Shown here piece by piece: positions 1 to 11,736 of a DNA stretch of 64,000 bases. Numbering within the stretch: position 1 is the stretch's first letter; each line of letters opens with the position of its first letter. The position numbers were made by a program, and so were the translations under genes. The notes under the pieces were generated by a model. The model was not told the origin of the DNA. It saw only the letters and a list, made by a program, of their open reading frames with translations, and ran no database searches. This DNA is from Arachis hypogaea (lineage: Eukaryota; Streptophyta; Magnoliopsida; Fabales; Fabaceae), in assembly GCF_003086295.3 (NCBI RefSeq), contig NC_092038.1, positions 125,143,518-125,207,517 on the forward strand. The letters are read 5' to 3'.

Positions 1-103
1 TTTACCCACTTTCCCAACAGCCACTATTTTTCCTTTTGCATCATCACCGAATGTGACAAATCCTCCATCATATTCATCAAGTTTTATGAAGAAGGTTGTC
101 TTT

Positions 104-1901
104 CCGGTCATATGCCTAGAGCATCCGCTATCCATGTACCACATATTTTCCTTTTTCTTGGATGCTAGGCATACCTACAAAATAAGCTCAAGTGACCTTA
201 GGTATCCAAATTTTCTTAGATCCTTTCACGTTAAACCATCTCTTATGTCCCAAATCATTGTAATCAAAAACAACTTTGTAAACTTTGTCACCAATCATTC
301 TTTCACCAAAGAAACATTGAACTGGAAAATGACCACTTCGGTTACATAGTCTACAAAATCTTGGAGTTGCTGTTTTGTTAAAGTAAGTTGGGTCTTGATA
401 CTTTACATCATTTGAAGATGAAGCAATATTTTCAAAATGTGATTTTTCAGATTTATAAAATCCCAACCCAGCTTTATCATAAAGAGGTTTTTGACTAGCC
501 AAGATTTGATTCAAATTTTCAGAACTTTGGGTGAACTTAGCTAAGTCTTCCTTAAGTCTTTTAAACTCTTTGAGCAACTCTTCATTTTGCTTAAAACAAT
601 TCACATATGCAAGGACAGAATGGTCACTTTCACAGCTTCTAACTTGGGCTTTTAACTGCTTATTCTCTTCCACAAGATCACAAGCAGTTTCGGCCTCTCT
701 TAGTTTTTCTTTGAGAAAATCATTTTCAGCTTTAAGAATGAAATTTTGTTGTTCAATATCTTGATTCTCAGTTAGAAAACATCTTATTTTTTCAGAAAGG
801 TGATCTATCATAAGATGAAGGTCCTCAGTGTCAGGGTTTTGAAAGGATACCTGCTCTACCTCATTTGCCATGAGACAAGGCTGTGACTTAGTCTCAGACT
901 CTTCATCATCATCATCTGAGTCATTTTCCAAATCTTCCCATGAAGCCATCAGTCCCTTTTTCTTTCCCCTTTTTGGCTTTTCCTCCTTTTTTAACTTGGG
1001 ACAATCAGATTTAAAATGCCCCATTTCCTTGCAATTGTAACAGATTACTTTGCTAAGGTCCTTCTTCATCCTCCTTGAGCTGCTGCCTTTGCCTTTGAGT
1101 TTCATCATTTTCCTGATTTTTTTTTGCAAACAACACAAACTCATTTTCAGAAGAGTTATCACTGGATTCATCATCTAGAGGGTTAGTCACAAAAGAAAAG
1201 GCAAATCCTTTCTTTTTTGAATCTTTTTTCAAATAGGAGTTTTCAAAAGCAAGAAGATTTCCTCTCAAATCATCAAGTGTCATGGAATCTAAGCTACTAC
1301 TCTCTAAAATAATTAAAGCTTTTGTTTCCCACTCTTTTGTAAGACATCTCAACACTCTTCTTACTAGCACAGATTCTAAATGTGAAATTCCCAGAACATC
1401 TAAGCCAACAATGATAGTGTTGAACCGTTCGAACAGTTCATCAATGGACTCTCCTTCCTTCATTGTAAACATTTCATATTCTCTGTTCAACATGTCTGTC
1501 CGAGTCTTCTTTACAATGGTGGTTCCTTCATGAGTGATTTGTAGCTTGTCCCAGATTTCCTTTGCCGTTGTGCATCGTGATACCCGTCGGTACTCCTCAA
1601 AGCTGATAGCACAGTTGAGCAGGTTTACTGCCATGGCATTTAACTCTACCTTCTTCCTATCTTCTTCGGTCCATCTTGCTTCGGGTTTGAGAGAGACTAC
1701 CCCTTCAGCACTTGTGGTAGTTAGAAATTGAGGCCCTTCAAGAATAATCTTCCAAAGTCTGTAATCTACTACCTGCACAAATATCTTCATCCTCTCCTTC
1801 CAATAGGTATAATTTTTTCCATTGAAAAGGGGAGGTCTGTTGCTTGATTGACCTTCAGTCAGATTGTAAGACACCACATTTGCGCCACTATTTTCCGCCA
1901 T
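104..1901 (-). pseudogene. Copia retrotransposon Gag and protease start, broken
   Basis: This is the 5' coding part of a Ty1/copia-type element, cut by the window start. Reading leftward from an ATG at 1901, the Gag N-terminus has the usual copia Gag core (UBN2-like), followed by a CX2CX4HX4C zinc knuckle (CYNCKEMGHFKSDC, about 1005-1050), an acidic and coiled-coil stretch, and a second Cys-His knuckle (CRLCNRSGHFPVQC). The protease active-site motif WYMDSGCSRHMT lies at 106-141. The frame shifts inside an A9 run on the coding strand (1117-1125), and the Gag frame stops at 188, out of frame with the protease. The copy is therefore dead. Integrase, RT and RNase H would lie left of base 1. Confidence 0.85.
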
Positions 1902-1947
1902 GAGGATCTTTACTCCAAGCTGCAAAGCTTGATCTCTTTAAGACCAA

Positions 1948-1959
1948 GCTCTGATACCA
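1948..1959 (-). other. Primer-binding site (initiator tRNA-Met) of left copia element
   Basis: On the minus strand this reads TGGTATCAGAGC, the standard complement of the plant initiator-Met tRNA 3' end used by copia elements. It sits two bases inside the LTR edge at 1962 and about 50 bases upstream of the Gag start, which fixes the orientation of the element. Confidence 0.85.
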
Positions 1960-1961
1960 AT

Positions 1962-3797
1962 TGATGGTTTCAGTGGCTAAGAGAAGGGGGGTTGAATCTT
2001 AGCCACCTTTTTGCTTGCTAACACTTGCTGGACTTAAATGAGACTTTTCTGTTTTTAGCTCGTTCCTAGTCACAAGACATTTTCATTTTGTCTCATCACT
2101 CGGCACGAGACATTTTTGGATTTTGCTCATGAACAGTAGAAACAGAAATGAAGTAGAAGAGAGAGAAGATTACACCCAGATATATCCTGGTTCAGCTGCT
2201 AATTGCAGTGCAGCCTACATCCAGTCTCCATCACAACAATGATGGAATTTCACTATAATCATTCTGATTACAACTTGTAAAGTGCTAACCCAACTTACAA
2301 GGGGATTCCCACAGAATCATGAAACACAACATAGATGAACAAAGGAACTCTAAGACATCTATGGCTTTTTCTTTTAATTTTGCACTCTCTGCCTTTTTTC
2401 GCTCTATGGCTTTTTCATACAAACCTCACTGTTTGCCTTTTTTCCATGAGACTCAAGACATGACAAAATTAAATAGAAAAATACTAAACAGAATACATTG
2501 AAGGAGAAGAGAAATCTGTTAGTTCAGGTAGCTCTGAGAACTCTGTGCCTTGCACTCTCAAATCTTACTCCTTGTTCCAAACAGTGGCTGTTCTCTCTTT
2601 TTAAAGAAGAGGGAAGCCTCCACACTTGAAGCCAACACCCAAACCAACTTCTTCCTCCTTCAAGAAACAGAACCGGTTCGGCCACATAGAGAGAGAAGAG
2701 ATAACCATGCAAAACCCAACATGCAATTACCTCTAGTCCTTTCTTGATCATCACTCTTCATCAATCCGAGCTCTCCATCCTTGGCTTCTTCTCCAAGATG
2801 GATTTTTGGCCCTTGATGCTTCATGATGATGATGACTTCATCTGCTTCAATCTCTGCCTCAACCATCACTTCGCCACTCTAACTACTTCCTGTGGTGGTT
2901 GAGCAGAATCAAAGACAAGTAGGGCTGTCAAACGGGCTAGCCCGGCCCATTTAGGCCCAGCCCATTAAGTCCATGGGTTAAACGGGCTGGCCCATTTAAG
3001 CCCGCTTTATTCGCGGGCCAAAATTTTTTAGCCCGGACCATTTATAGTCAGCCCGATGGGTTAAACGGGCCAGCCCGTTTATCATTTTATTTTATTTTTT
3101 GAAAAATATTTTGACAAAAAATACCACTTTTAGGTCAAAAACCATTTAAAAATTTTTTTTTTTTAGTTGATGGGTCGGATTTTCGGGTCGGATCGGGAAA
3201 AATATTAGCTAAAAGTGTTACTTTTTTTTAAAAAAATGAAAAAAAAATTAAACGGGCCACCCGTTTAACCCGCGAGCTAGCCCGTTTAACCCGTCATTTT
3301 TTTCGGGTTAATCGGGCTCAGCCCGTTTAGCCCGAAATTTAAACGGGCTTAATTTTAGGGGCAAAGCCCGCCCATTTAAACGGGTAAACGGGCTGGCCCG
3401 ATGGGTTTAGCCCATTTTGACGGCCCTAAAGACAAGCCATGCTTCAAGAATCTCACCTTGCTGGCTGAATCTTCTTCCTTCTTTTTAAGTATGAAGAATC
3501 CGAGATTACCTCACCAAATCTTACCTCATTTGGTGATTATCTCAGCCACAACATACTTTTGGTTTTCTTTTTTTGCCATCATTAACTTGATGGCCTTGAT
3601 GCATGCAACTTCTTCTTTTTCTTTTTGGTAGCTTAGTGTAGCTTTCATGGTTTCCTGTGTAATAACCGAAGAAGAAAGAAGAAAAAGTAGAGAACAAAGA
3701 AAGAGAAAAGAAAAGCAAAGCTGTGAGTGTTATGATAGATAACATTGATTAGGTGCATATCTCCATGCTTTGTGTAGTAGCGTGTAAGCTACCATCA
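1962..3797 (-). repeat. 5' LTR of left copia element (outer edge uncertain)
   Basis: The LTR begins next to the primer-binding site with TGATGGTTTC. Its outer edge is not fixed because the partner LTR lies outside the window. A candidate end is the CCATCA at 3792-3797, which mirrors the TGATGG start. The span includes an inserted hAT-type element at 2920-3428. No coding region is seen in it; the short ORFs are on both strands and show no family resemblance. Confidence 0.35.
2920..3428. mobile_element. Non-autonomous hAT-type element with perfect 8-bp TSD
   Basis: The 509-bp unit has terminal inverted repeats TAGGGCTGTCAAA on the left and TAGGGCCGTCAAAA on the right strand. It is flanked on both sides by the identical 8-mer AAGACAAG (2912-2919 and 3429-3436). 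An 8-bp target duplication and TAGGG-type ends are the hAT signature. The inside is built from many forms of GGGCTNGCCCG and AACGGGC in both orientations and has no ORF, so it must be mobilised in trans. It is probably nested in the copia LTR. Confidence 0.85.
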
Positions 3798-4535
3798 AAG
3801 CCATCAAATCACTTTGACTTTTTCTCTTTCATATTTCCAAGGACTGCATTAACTTTACTTGATAAAATTTGAATTCTACCACAAGTTAAAGTGAGAAGTC
3901 CGTTGGAAGCATGCATCCAATATTCAATGAATTGGGTTTTCATTATTTCAACCATTATGCACCAATTCCATTTTTCTTTCGGACCAAGCATGCAAAATAT
4001 ATTGGGCTTATGATAATGTTTGAATTCTGGCCCAATTGTAAGAACAATAATTCAGCCATAACAAACAAAATACTTTTGCATCAATGCTGAATATTCATAA
4101 CCATATTGGGCTTGCACCAGATTTTTATTTGCGGCCTATATTAAAACCTGCAACACAAAATTATTAATCAAAATATGTTTAAAGAAAATCAAATCAATAA
4201 CTTTGTATTTAATTATTTTAATAATATTTTAGTCATCACAAATACAAATATTAATTTAGAGTTTTCCAAACTCATCAATATATATGATCGAATCTACAGA
4301 TTGGTTCGGATTTCGCACTCTCAAAACCGTTATCTAAACTAATTACTAAAAAAAATCATTAGTTTACCGATTAAAAAAAATTTTCCAAAATCAATTTAAT
4401 TGATTCGGTTCGAATTTAAACAGCTAATCGGAGACCCGACTCGTGCTCACCCTTAGATGAAAGTGAGAGGTGTGATAGTGTAATACTAGAAAGGGATGGA
4501 ATAATGTTGAAGCGCAGACTGTATTTGAGCATAAC
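3798..4535. other. Non-coding stretch left of RIBA1
   Basis: No gene is visible. The left part is ordinary AT-rich DNA. From about 4284 to 4458 lies a short patch rich in GGTTCGG/CCGAA motifs that ends in CGTGCTCACCCTTA. The reverse of that end (TAAGGGTGAGCACG) resembles a hAT terminal repeat, but I found no matching left end or target duplication. It may be a truncated transposon fragment about 80 bp upstream of the RIBA1 TATA box. Confidence 0.5.
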
Positions 4536-4543
4536 TATAAATA
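4536..4543 (+). promoter_or_regulatory. TATA box of RIBA1
   Basis: TATAAATA lies 126 bp upstream of the chosen RIBA1 ATG at 4669. Transcription would start near 4567, giving a leader of about 100 bases. This placement argues against the in-frame ATG at 4504, which lies upstream of the TATA box. Confidence 0.6.
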
Positions 4544-4668
4544 CCATAATCTACACGACAACGGTATTAAACCAACTACCTTCCGTTGCTTTCTTCTACT
4601 ACATTTACTCCAACCAACTTGCCTCAATCCCTAACCCAATTCCTTCAATTCAAAACCCTAGTACTTTC

Positions 4669-7600
4669 ATGGCTTCTTCTATTTCTTCTTCTATCAATAT
4701 CTCTTCATATTCCTCCACACCACCACTTTTCCACCCAAGGTAAACTATCTTCCGACTCTACTCATTTCGCGTCCCTCTCTTGGCGTCTTTTTGACTTGTT
4801 TTTTTTATGTCTAATGTAGTGCTTCTGCCTCCCAACGCTTCAAATTGTTCAAGGGATTACGCCGTACAAATGGATATGCATTAGATTTCGTGTTTCTCCG
4901 ACTCTCCTCTAAATTCCCCTCTACTCACTCTGCTATTTCTAGAATTGAAGCTGCAGGGGGGGAACTGCATTCTAATCGGCTAGGCTCTGATGCTGCCACA
5001 AAGGTTGAATCAGTTGCGAGAATCAATCGGTTTTCTGATGAAGACGATGAATTTGATCTTGACACTCCCACGCAAGGTTTTGCTTCCATCCCGGAGGCCA
5101 TTCAAGACATTCGAAACGGAAAGGTTCCTATTTTTCTCTTTGTCCTCCCATTCAATTTAATTTAACTTAGGTTATTCACTCACACTAGTGCTTCAGATGG
5201 TAGTTGTTGTAGATGACGAAGACAGAGAAAATGAAGGAGATTTAATCATGGCAGCAGAGTTAGTAACACCTGAGGCCATGGCTTTTATTGTTAAGCATGG
5301 AACCGGCATAGTCTGCATTAGCATGAAAGAGGAAGATCTCGAGAGACTGGAACTTCCACTCATGGTAAACAGCAAGGACAATGATGAAAAATTGCGCACA
5401 GCGTTCACTGTGACAGTGGTATGTACAGTTAGTACCTGCATCTAGGGATAAGTACCATTTTGAGAGGTAGACAATTTTTTTTGTTCTCAACCTTTTTTCA
5501 TACAAAATCGCCACCAAGGTTTAAATCAAGATTTAAAATAGTCTAATTTACTTAAATATTCAAATTTTAGACAAAATTACCTCTAACACAAAATTATATA
5601 AAAAAAACAAGAGAAAAAGAGTCTTTTTACTCCTGCAAAGGGGAAGGGGAAGGGGAAGGGGAAGGGGAAGTGGAAGGGAAGAAGAAGAAGCTGTCCATGA
5701 TCTACTTTTGTTTCCGCCTCTGCTACCTCCATGCGATTTTGTTAATCTTTAAGGATGATTTTGTACGAAAAAAAGATTTAGGACGGAAAAAAATTTCGGC
5801 CTATACCTTAAGGACCAATACCGTACTTGACTCTTATTTATAGATTTAGTTCTGTGTCTCTATGATAAAAAATAAAGTTACTGTGCATAAGAAAAATTTC
5901 GGCCTATACCTTTGTTACCGTGCATAAGAAAAATAAAGTTCTTATGTTAGTTTGAAAACAGTACATTAGAAAAATCAACTTCAGGAAGCATTTTTGCTAT
6001 GCTGCACTTGTATAATATATTTGATTCACCAATAATTTGGTTTATGTTTGATTCATTGCATTTAGTAGTATTTTTTGTTCCTAATATTTTACAGACATTT
6101 GATTATCATTAGAAAGAAGGATATATTATTATCACATCAACAATTGTTGTGTTCTGATGGGAATTGTTTTGACTGTAATTTAAGAGCATATTTATGTAAT
6201 ATGCTACTTTTGAACCGTTTACATTGCATTTATAGGATGCTAAACATGGTACCACAACAGGGGTGTCAGCTCGCGATCGAGCAACAACAGTCTTGGCCCT
6301 TTCATCTAGTGATTCTAAACCAACTGATTTCAATCGTCCAGGCCATATTTTTCCACTAAAATACAGGGAAGGTGGTGTGTTGAAGAGAGCAGGACACACC
6401 GAAGCTTCAGTTGATCTTGCCATGCTGGCTGGTTTGAATCCAATAGCAGTACTATGTGAAATTGTTGACGAGGATGGTTCCATGGCACGATTGCCTAAGC
6501 TTCGCCAGTTTGCAGAACGCACAAATTTGAAAATTGTATCTATTGCTGACTTGATTAGGTATGTTTTTGTATTTTAGGATACTATTAGCCAATTATAAGG
6601 TTTGCTTGATATTTATATTGAATTAAGTTGGTCTGCTAGATGAATTTTTTCATGTACAATAACAAGAGTATTATCCTACTAGTTTTGGATTAGCTACATG
6701 AATCATTTAACTCTCATAGTATCTGGTCATAACATTAAGAAAATTTCAATCCAGTTTGTTTGTACTCTATTTAATTTTCCGCCTTCAATCCATCAAATGA
6801 GATACTTTTAAAATGAACTGTTTGAATTTTCTCATTTTTGTTTCTTTTGGTCTTTTTGTTCCTTACCTGTATTTTATGAGAAATATTAGGTGGCCAATAT
6901 TCTTTATTTTTTTTTCTTTTTTTTCATGTATCTGAGTTAATACTAACGAATTCCTTATATTTGATTGTTTGGATATTTATTGTTGTTTATTTTTGTTACA
7001 CTGCAAGGATATTAACACTAATTTGTCTGGCAGATACAGAAGGAAGAGAGATAAATTAGTAGAACATGCTGGTGCTGCTGTTATACCAACAATGTGGGGA
7101 CCATTTAATGCTTGCTGTTATAGATCACTTATAGATGGCGTGGAGCATATTGCAATGGTTAAGGTAAGTTATATACAGATGTACTAATTACTAAACTAAT
7201 TACTAAACAGACAAAAAAAATGTGAACATGCAAAGCATATTTTAGATCTTGAAAATGTCCATAAAGTCTCAAATAGAATTTCCATTCAAAAACTTCGTGA
7301 CATTTTAATGTGGTCAAAACCTAATGATAAAAAGATAAAAAATATATTTTTCATGCATGATAAAGGACTCTTTTTAAAAAATAGAGTATTTTTATTCAAT
7401 TTAAAACTTATTTAAATACGTCTTTTATGAAGAGTACTTTTATTAAAAAAAAAGCAAAAACAAAAAGGCGTTTTTAATATTTAAAAACTCTTCTTAAAAA
7501 ATCTATCTAAAAGTGAAATAATTTGTCTCTTGAGAAAAAATCTTTTTAAGAAAGATAAAAAAAATAAGTATTTTTTCAAAAGTCATTATAAACTGACCCA

Positions 7601-8432
7601 AAGATTTATTAGAATTCTTGAAATCTATCATGTTAGATTTTAGCTTAATTCAATGGTTTTTGTTTTAGCCATTTTATTATCTTGACTGTTTTACAGGGTG
7701 ACATTGGAGATGGACAAGATGTTCTCGTGAGAGTACATTCAGAGTGTCTTACGGGAGATATATTTGGATCTGCAAGATGTGACTGTGGGAGCCAGCTTGC
7801 TATTGCAATGCAGCAGATTGAGGCTGCTGGTAGAGGTGTATTGGTGTATCTTCGTGGACACGAGGGAAGGGGGATTGGATTGGGTCATAAGCTTCGCGCT
7901 TATAACCTGCAGGATGATGGACGGGACACCGTAGAAGCCAACGAAGAGTTGGGATTGCCTGTTGACTCAAGAGAGTATGGAATTGGTGCACAGGTAGTTT
8001 TACTAGATTACCGAATGATTGGAATATTGAATGCCTTAAATACTTTTGAATTACAATATTTGAAGGTCAGCAGCAGCTATTCATCCTATTATTATCCTGA
8101 GCAACATAGAGTTTCAGATGTTTTTACTTCATTGAATTGAGTAAAATAATTTGAGAATGTGCTTGCAGATACTGAGGGACTTGGGTGTTCGTTCAATGAA
8201 GCTGATGACAAACAATCCAGCAAAATATGTTGGGCTCAAAGGTTATGGTTTGACAATTTCTGGAAGGATTCCTTTAGTAGCACTTATTACAAAGGAAAAC
8301 AGGAGATATTTGGAGACAAAGCGTGTAAAAATGGGTCATGTTTATGGACTAAAATCCAACAGCGAACTGAATCCAGACAGGGGCAATGGTAAACCTGGTG
8401 TTGATGATTCTAAGGGTGCTACTAGCCAATAG
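4669..8432 (+). CDS. RIBA1: Bifunctional riboflavin biosynthesis protein RIBA1, plastid
   Basis: This enzyme makes 3,4-dihydroxy-2-butanone-4-phosphate from ribulose-5-phosphate (N-terminal domain) and opens GTP (C-terminal GTP cyclohydrolase II), the two entry steps of riboflavin synthesis in plastids. Exons: 4669-4739, 4820-5123, 5197-5418, 6236-6558, 7034-7163, 7697-7993, 8169-8432. All junctions are GT-AG and in phase, giving 536 aa, close to Arabidopsis RIBA1. Residues 1 to about 120 are a Ser-rich transit region. The DHBP synthase domain shows [10 protein letters not shown] (131-140), HGTG and [11 protein letters not shown]. The cyclohydrolase domain has the zinc cysteines C367, C378 and C380 ([17 protein letters not shown]) and [11 protein letters not shown]. 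Both active sites look intact, unlike RIBA2 and RIBA3, which have lost one activity. No disruption is seen. Confidence 0.95.
5446..5834. mobile_element. MITE-like inverted-repeat element in RIBA1 intron 3
   Basis: The two ends of this intronic segment are imperfect inverted repeats. The left end reads AAGTACCATTTTGAGAGGTA and continues into a T-run and CATACAAAATCGCC. The right end, reversed, reads AAGTACGGTATTGGTC and continues into a T-run and CGTACAAAATCATCC. There is no ORF. A clear target duplication was not found, so the exact edges and superfamily (MULE-like is my guess) are uncertain. It sits in the sense strand of an 817-nt intron, away from the splice sites. Confidence 0.55.
5638..5692 (+). 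repeat. GGGAA/GAA simple repeat in RIBA1 intron 3
   Basis: A purine tract made of about five GGGGAA units followed by GAA units. It lies inside the MITE-like element of intron 3 and is a likely length-polymorphic site. Confidence 0.8.
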
Positions 8433-9183
8433 CCCTCTCTTTCCCTGCCAGCTGTACAAGTGGAAGAGGAGAGTGTAAATTTGTGTTTTTGCAGATGGAC
8501 CTAAAGAGAGATAGATCACTGGAATCATGAATCTATCTCTGATTCAAAATTTTCCAGCTAGTTGGTTGATTTTTTCCTTGGGTGTTCTCTACTATATTAG
8601 GTTTGCTCAAACAGTTTTTGCTAAAGTATAGCACCATGTAGCATGTATAATAGATTTAGGCATTGCTTGGATAATTTTGCCTTTGTGGTTATATATAGAG
8701 GTTTTTAATGTTTGGCAAAATACTTCAGATGACGTATAAAGTTGTCGAGTTAAAATTAAGAAAAAAATTTTGATTAATATTATTGGTTTTGTTAATATTT
8801 TATATTGAACACCTTGCACTTATTAGTTAATTTTTTTAAAGCTGATAAATATTTAGATGTTGGGTATAAATAAGTTTTCTGTATAATTGGCCAGAAGTCC
8901 TCTATATGAAGATATGTTAAATTGAAATTTTTTGGCTCCAAGAAAAATATGTGATCGTGGCTTGACAAATTGGAAAAATAGAAAAGAGATGGAGGAAGAG
9001 AAAATTATTTGATAATGTTTCGTTTTGGCAAGGAACCAGGTTGGACAGCATCATTTTGGATAATACTATAATAGTATATCATAGGCTCTCCTCACGCTGT
9101 GCTGTGAGCCAGTGTATGATTTCACCAACAGGGACCAACCTAGCATATAATTTTAATTAAACATTTTACTGCAGGCCTGGCCT
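8433..9183. other. RIBA1 3' flank, no gene seen
   Basis: This AT-rich stretch holds the RIBA1 3' untranslated region and spacer. No coding signal is seen. Just before the MULE is a small GC palindrome, GCAGGCCTGGCCTGC (about 9172-9186). Confidence 0.6.
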
Positions 9184-9300
9184 GCAACTTTTGGCTAATT
9201 TTTATCGATATGGAACCTACAGGGGAGCTTTTCACAGATATGGAAGTATGGGGGAATACACGCATATGTGGGATAGCTTTCTGACACTGTGAGGGTGGAG

Positions 9301-9569
9301 AAATCTCACCGTGAGATTTGTATGAGAAGGAGAAATGAAAATTTATGCTACATGAAATCGCACATTGCGATTTGTATGATAAGGAGAAATGAGATTTTCT
9401 GCAACTGAAATCGCACCCTCCGTTTAAAGTTGGGTGTGCTACAACGGTGCAACAAATCGCATGGTGCGAGTTGTAGGGGGTGGATGTTGGTAGGAACTCG
9501 CACCCTCCGTTTTGAGTGGGGATGAAGTTTATTCCAGGAAATTGAATAGGAAATCGCATGGTGCGATTT
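9301..9569. repeat. Left subterminal palindromic motif cluster of MULE
   Basis: Near-palindromic 19-mers recur here: AAATCTCACCGTGAGATTT (9301-9319), AAATCGCACATTGCGATTT (9355-9373), AAATCGCATGGTGCGAGTT (9454-9472) and AAATCGCATGGTGCGATTT (9551-9569). Half-site versions ending in CACCCTCCGTTT lie near 9409 and 9495. Similar palindromes occur at the other end of the element. Clustered subterminal repeats in DNA transposons often bind the transposase; that role is inferred here. Confidence 0.75.
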
Positions 9570-9808
9570 GAGTTGTAAATATTTAGCTGTGTCATGTTAA
9601 CCTAGTCGATGGGTGCGAGTTCCTTAAAATGGTCCATATAAAAGCACGCAGTAAGGAAGTAGGTCACTCGCGTCTTCTTCTTCCCCAACTTGAACGGCCG
9701 CATACTCTTCTGTTTCTTCTTTCTTATTTCCTTATTATTATCTGGTGATTCAAAATTGAACTCTACTTGCCAAATCTATGTTCTTTTCTTTTTATATGTT
9801 TGAGAGAG

Positions 9809-11634
9809 ATGAGTGACCGAGTATTATTAAAGGTGTATTATTTTGGTCAGATTTTACTACAAACTTCGGAAGGAGTAAAATTTATATGTGAAAAACCCTT
9901 AGATGTTGTTATTCCCTTTATCATCTCATTTGAAGAGCTGAAAGGGGTGATTTCTGAAGCCATTGATTCTGAGAGAGCAAGAAAGATATCATGTATTCTA
10001 TACAGATATCCCATACAGGTATTTGGTGGATTCGTCCAGTTTCAAAGCAGATATGTGACGGACGAAGCGAGCATGCAAGAGATGTTTTCAATGTATATTG
10101 AAAACCGGGCTCAGATCTCCTTCATCGAGTTGTATATTGAGTTTGAACAATCTGAGGCCGACCGAAATATTCTACGAGAAGATTATAATACTGACAGCGA
10201 AGAAGAGTTCGAAAGTAACTACCAGTTTGTTGGTCCAGATGGAGATGGAGGTGAAGATCAAGGTGAAGGAGCTACGGCGCCAGATGTAACAGAGGTGGCA
10301 AATGCACTCGCAAACGATGAGCCGTTTGAGGAGCCATCATTCATGCGAGTTTTGGATTTGGAAGCCATGCATGTTCCGGAGTTTCCGGGATATATGACTG
10401 CAGGTAGGTAAAATTTACATGAGTTTGTAAATATCATTCGCAGTTAACGGTTAAAATCCAGTGAACCGGACCGGTTAGGTTCCGGTTCATGTCGTGCGAC
10501 GGTCGAACCGGCCTTTATGGTCTAATCTTTACATGACTTGCTGGTGTTTTTGTTTTAATTAGAGTGACATAATAAGGTGTTGTCAGATTTGTAATATATG
10601 TCTCTTTATTTGATTTTTCCTATGCTGGTTGTCAAATGCAGAGATTCCTATTGTCGCAGATGGTGAGTTTGCCGTTGGTATGGAGTTCGGTTCGAGGGAA
10701 GCTGTTATTAAGGCGATAAAAGAGTATACCATACGACGAAGTGTAGACTACCGGGTGTATGAGTCTGAGCCGTTGACATTTTATGCCAAGTGTACGCAGT
10801 ACGGATCAGGGTGTGATTGGCTTATCAGGGTTAGCATGATCAGCAGGAAGTACTGTTGGGTTATAAGGAGGTATAATGGTAGTCACACATGTACCCGAGC
10901 CATGATTTCACAGGACCATTCGAAGCTGGATTCTCTCACAATTGCAGAAGCGATAAAGCCATTGGTTGAGGCGGACCCGTCCTTAAAGGTAAAGTCGGTT
11001 ATAGCAGAAGTGCAATCGAAGTTTAAGTACACCATTAGTTATCGGAAAGCATGGCTGGCTAAGCAAAGGGCAGTAGAAAAAATATTTGGAGGTTGGGAAG
11101 CATCGTATGAAGCGTTGCCTATATGGTTTGAGGCCATGTGTCATAGGGAGCCGTCAGCTGTTGTCCATTTTGAGACTATGCCTGCTTATCAAGGGGATGA
11201 ATTGGTGGGTGATATTCGAGTACTGCACCGAGTATTCTGGAGTTATTACCCCTGTATTAGGGCATTCAGACACTGTAAACCAGTTGTCCAGGTGGATGGG
11301 ACTCACTTGTATGGAAAGTATAAGGGTTGTCTGCTAGTGGTAGTTTCACAAGATGGGAACAACAATATTGTCCCAATTGCGTTTGCTGTTGTGGAGGGAG
11401 AGACTTCTGATGCATGGCACTTTTTCCTAAGTAACCTTCGTCAACATGTTGTCACTCGGGATGGTATTGGTCTAATATCCGACCGACACGAATCCATCAA
11501 TGCAGCTGTGGAGCGCAGTAATGGAGCTTGGTCACCTCCTAGAGCTTTTCATATGTTTTGCATCAGGCATATTGAGTCAAACTTTCTGCGGAAATTCAAG
11601 GCACCGTACCTCCAAAAATTGGTCGTCAACATTG
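9809..11634 (+). pseudogene. MULE (MuDR-type) transposase, 3'-truncated
   Basis: Exon 1 (9809-10403) encodes an N-terminal region typical of plant MuDR proteins, with an acidic tail. Exon 2 (10642-11634) joins in phase and carries the MuDR N-terminal domain (GMEFGSREAVIKAIKEYTI, CDWLIRV), then the MULE catalytic domain: the first Asp in VQVDGTHLYG, then VVEGETSDAWHFFL, the second Asp in LISDRHESI, and CIRHIESNF. The reading frame is open throughout. After the splice donor at 11635 no downstream exon is found: the usual C-terminal part with the SWIM zinc finger is absent, and the facing PMD gene begins within about 100-200 bases. The transposase is therefore probably inactive alone. Confidence 0.85.
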
Positions 11635-11736
11635 GTAACCATTTACTAAATTTAGTTATGTTATTAATAGATTCCACCATCACGCGATTTCTTTCGACAG
11701 CTAATTTTTTTTTTGCATGACGTTTTTATTTTGCTT

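Noticed and set aside
4504..4668. In-frame ATG extending RIBA1 N-terminus
   Set aside because: It lies upstream of the TATA box at 4536-4543. The ATG at 4669 gives a normal plastid transit start (MASSISSS) and family length.
9301..9569. CRISPR-like regularly spaced repeats
   Set aside because: The motifs are palindromic, variable, unevenly spaced and mirrored at the other MULE end; the DNA is plant nuclear.
9140..9595. 151-aa minus-strand ORF
   Set aside because: It is a translation of the MULE end and its subterminal palindromes, with no family likeness, and it crosses the target duplication.
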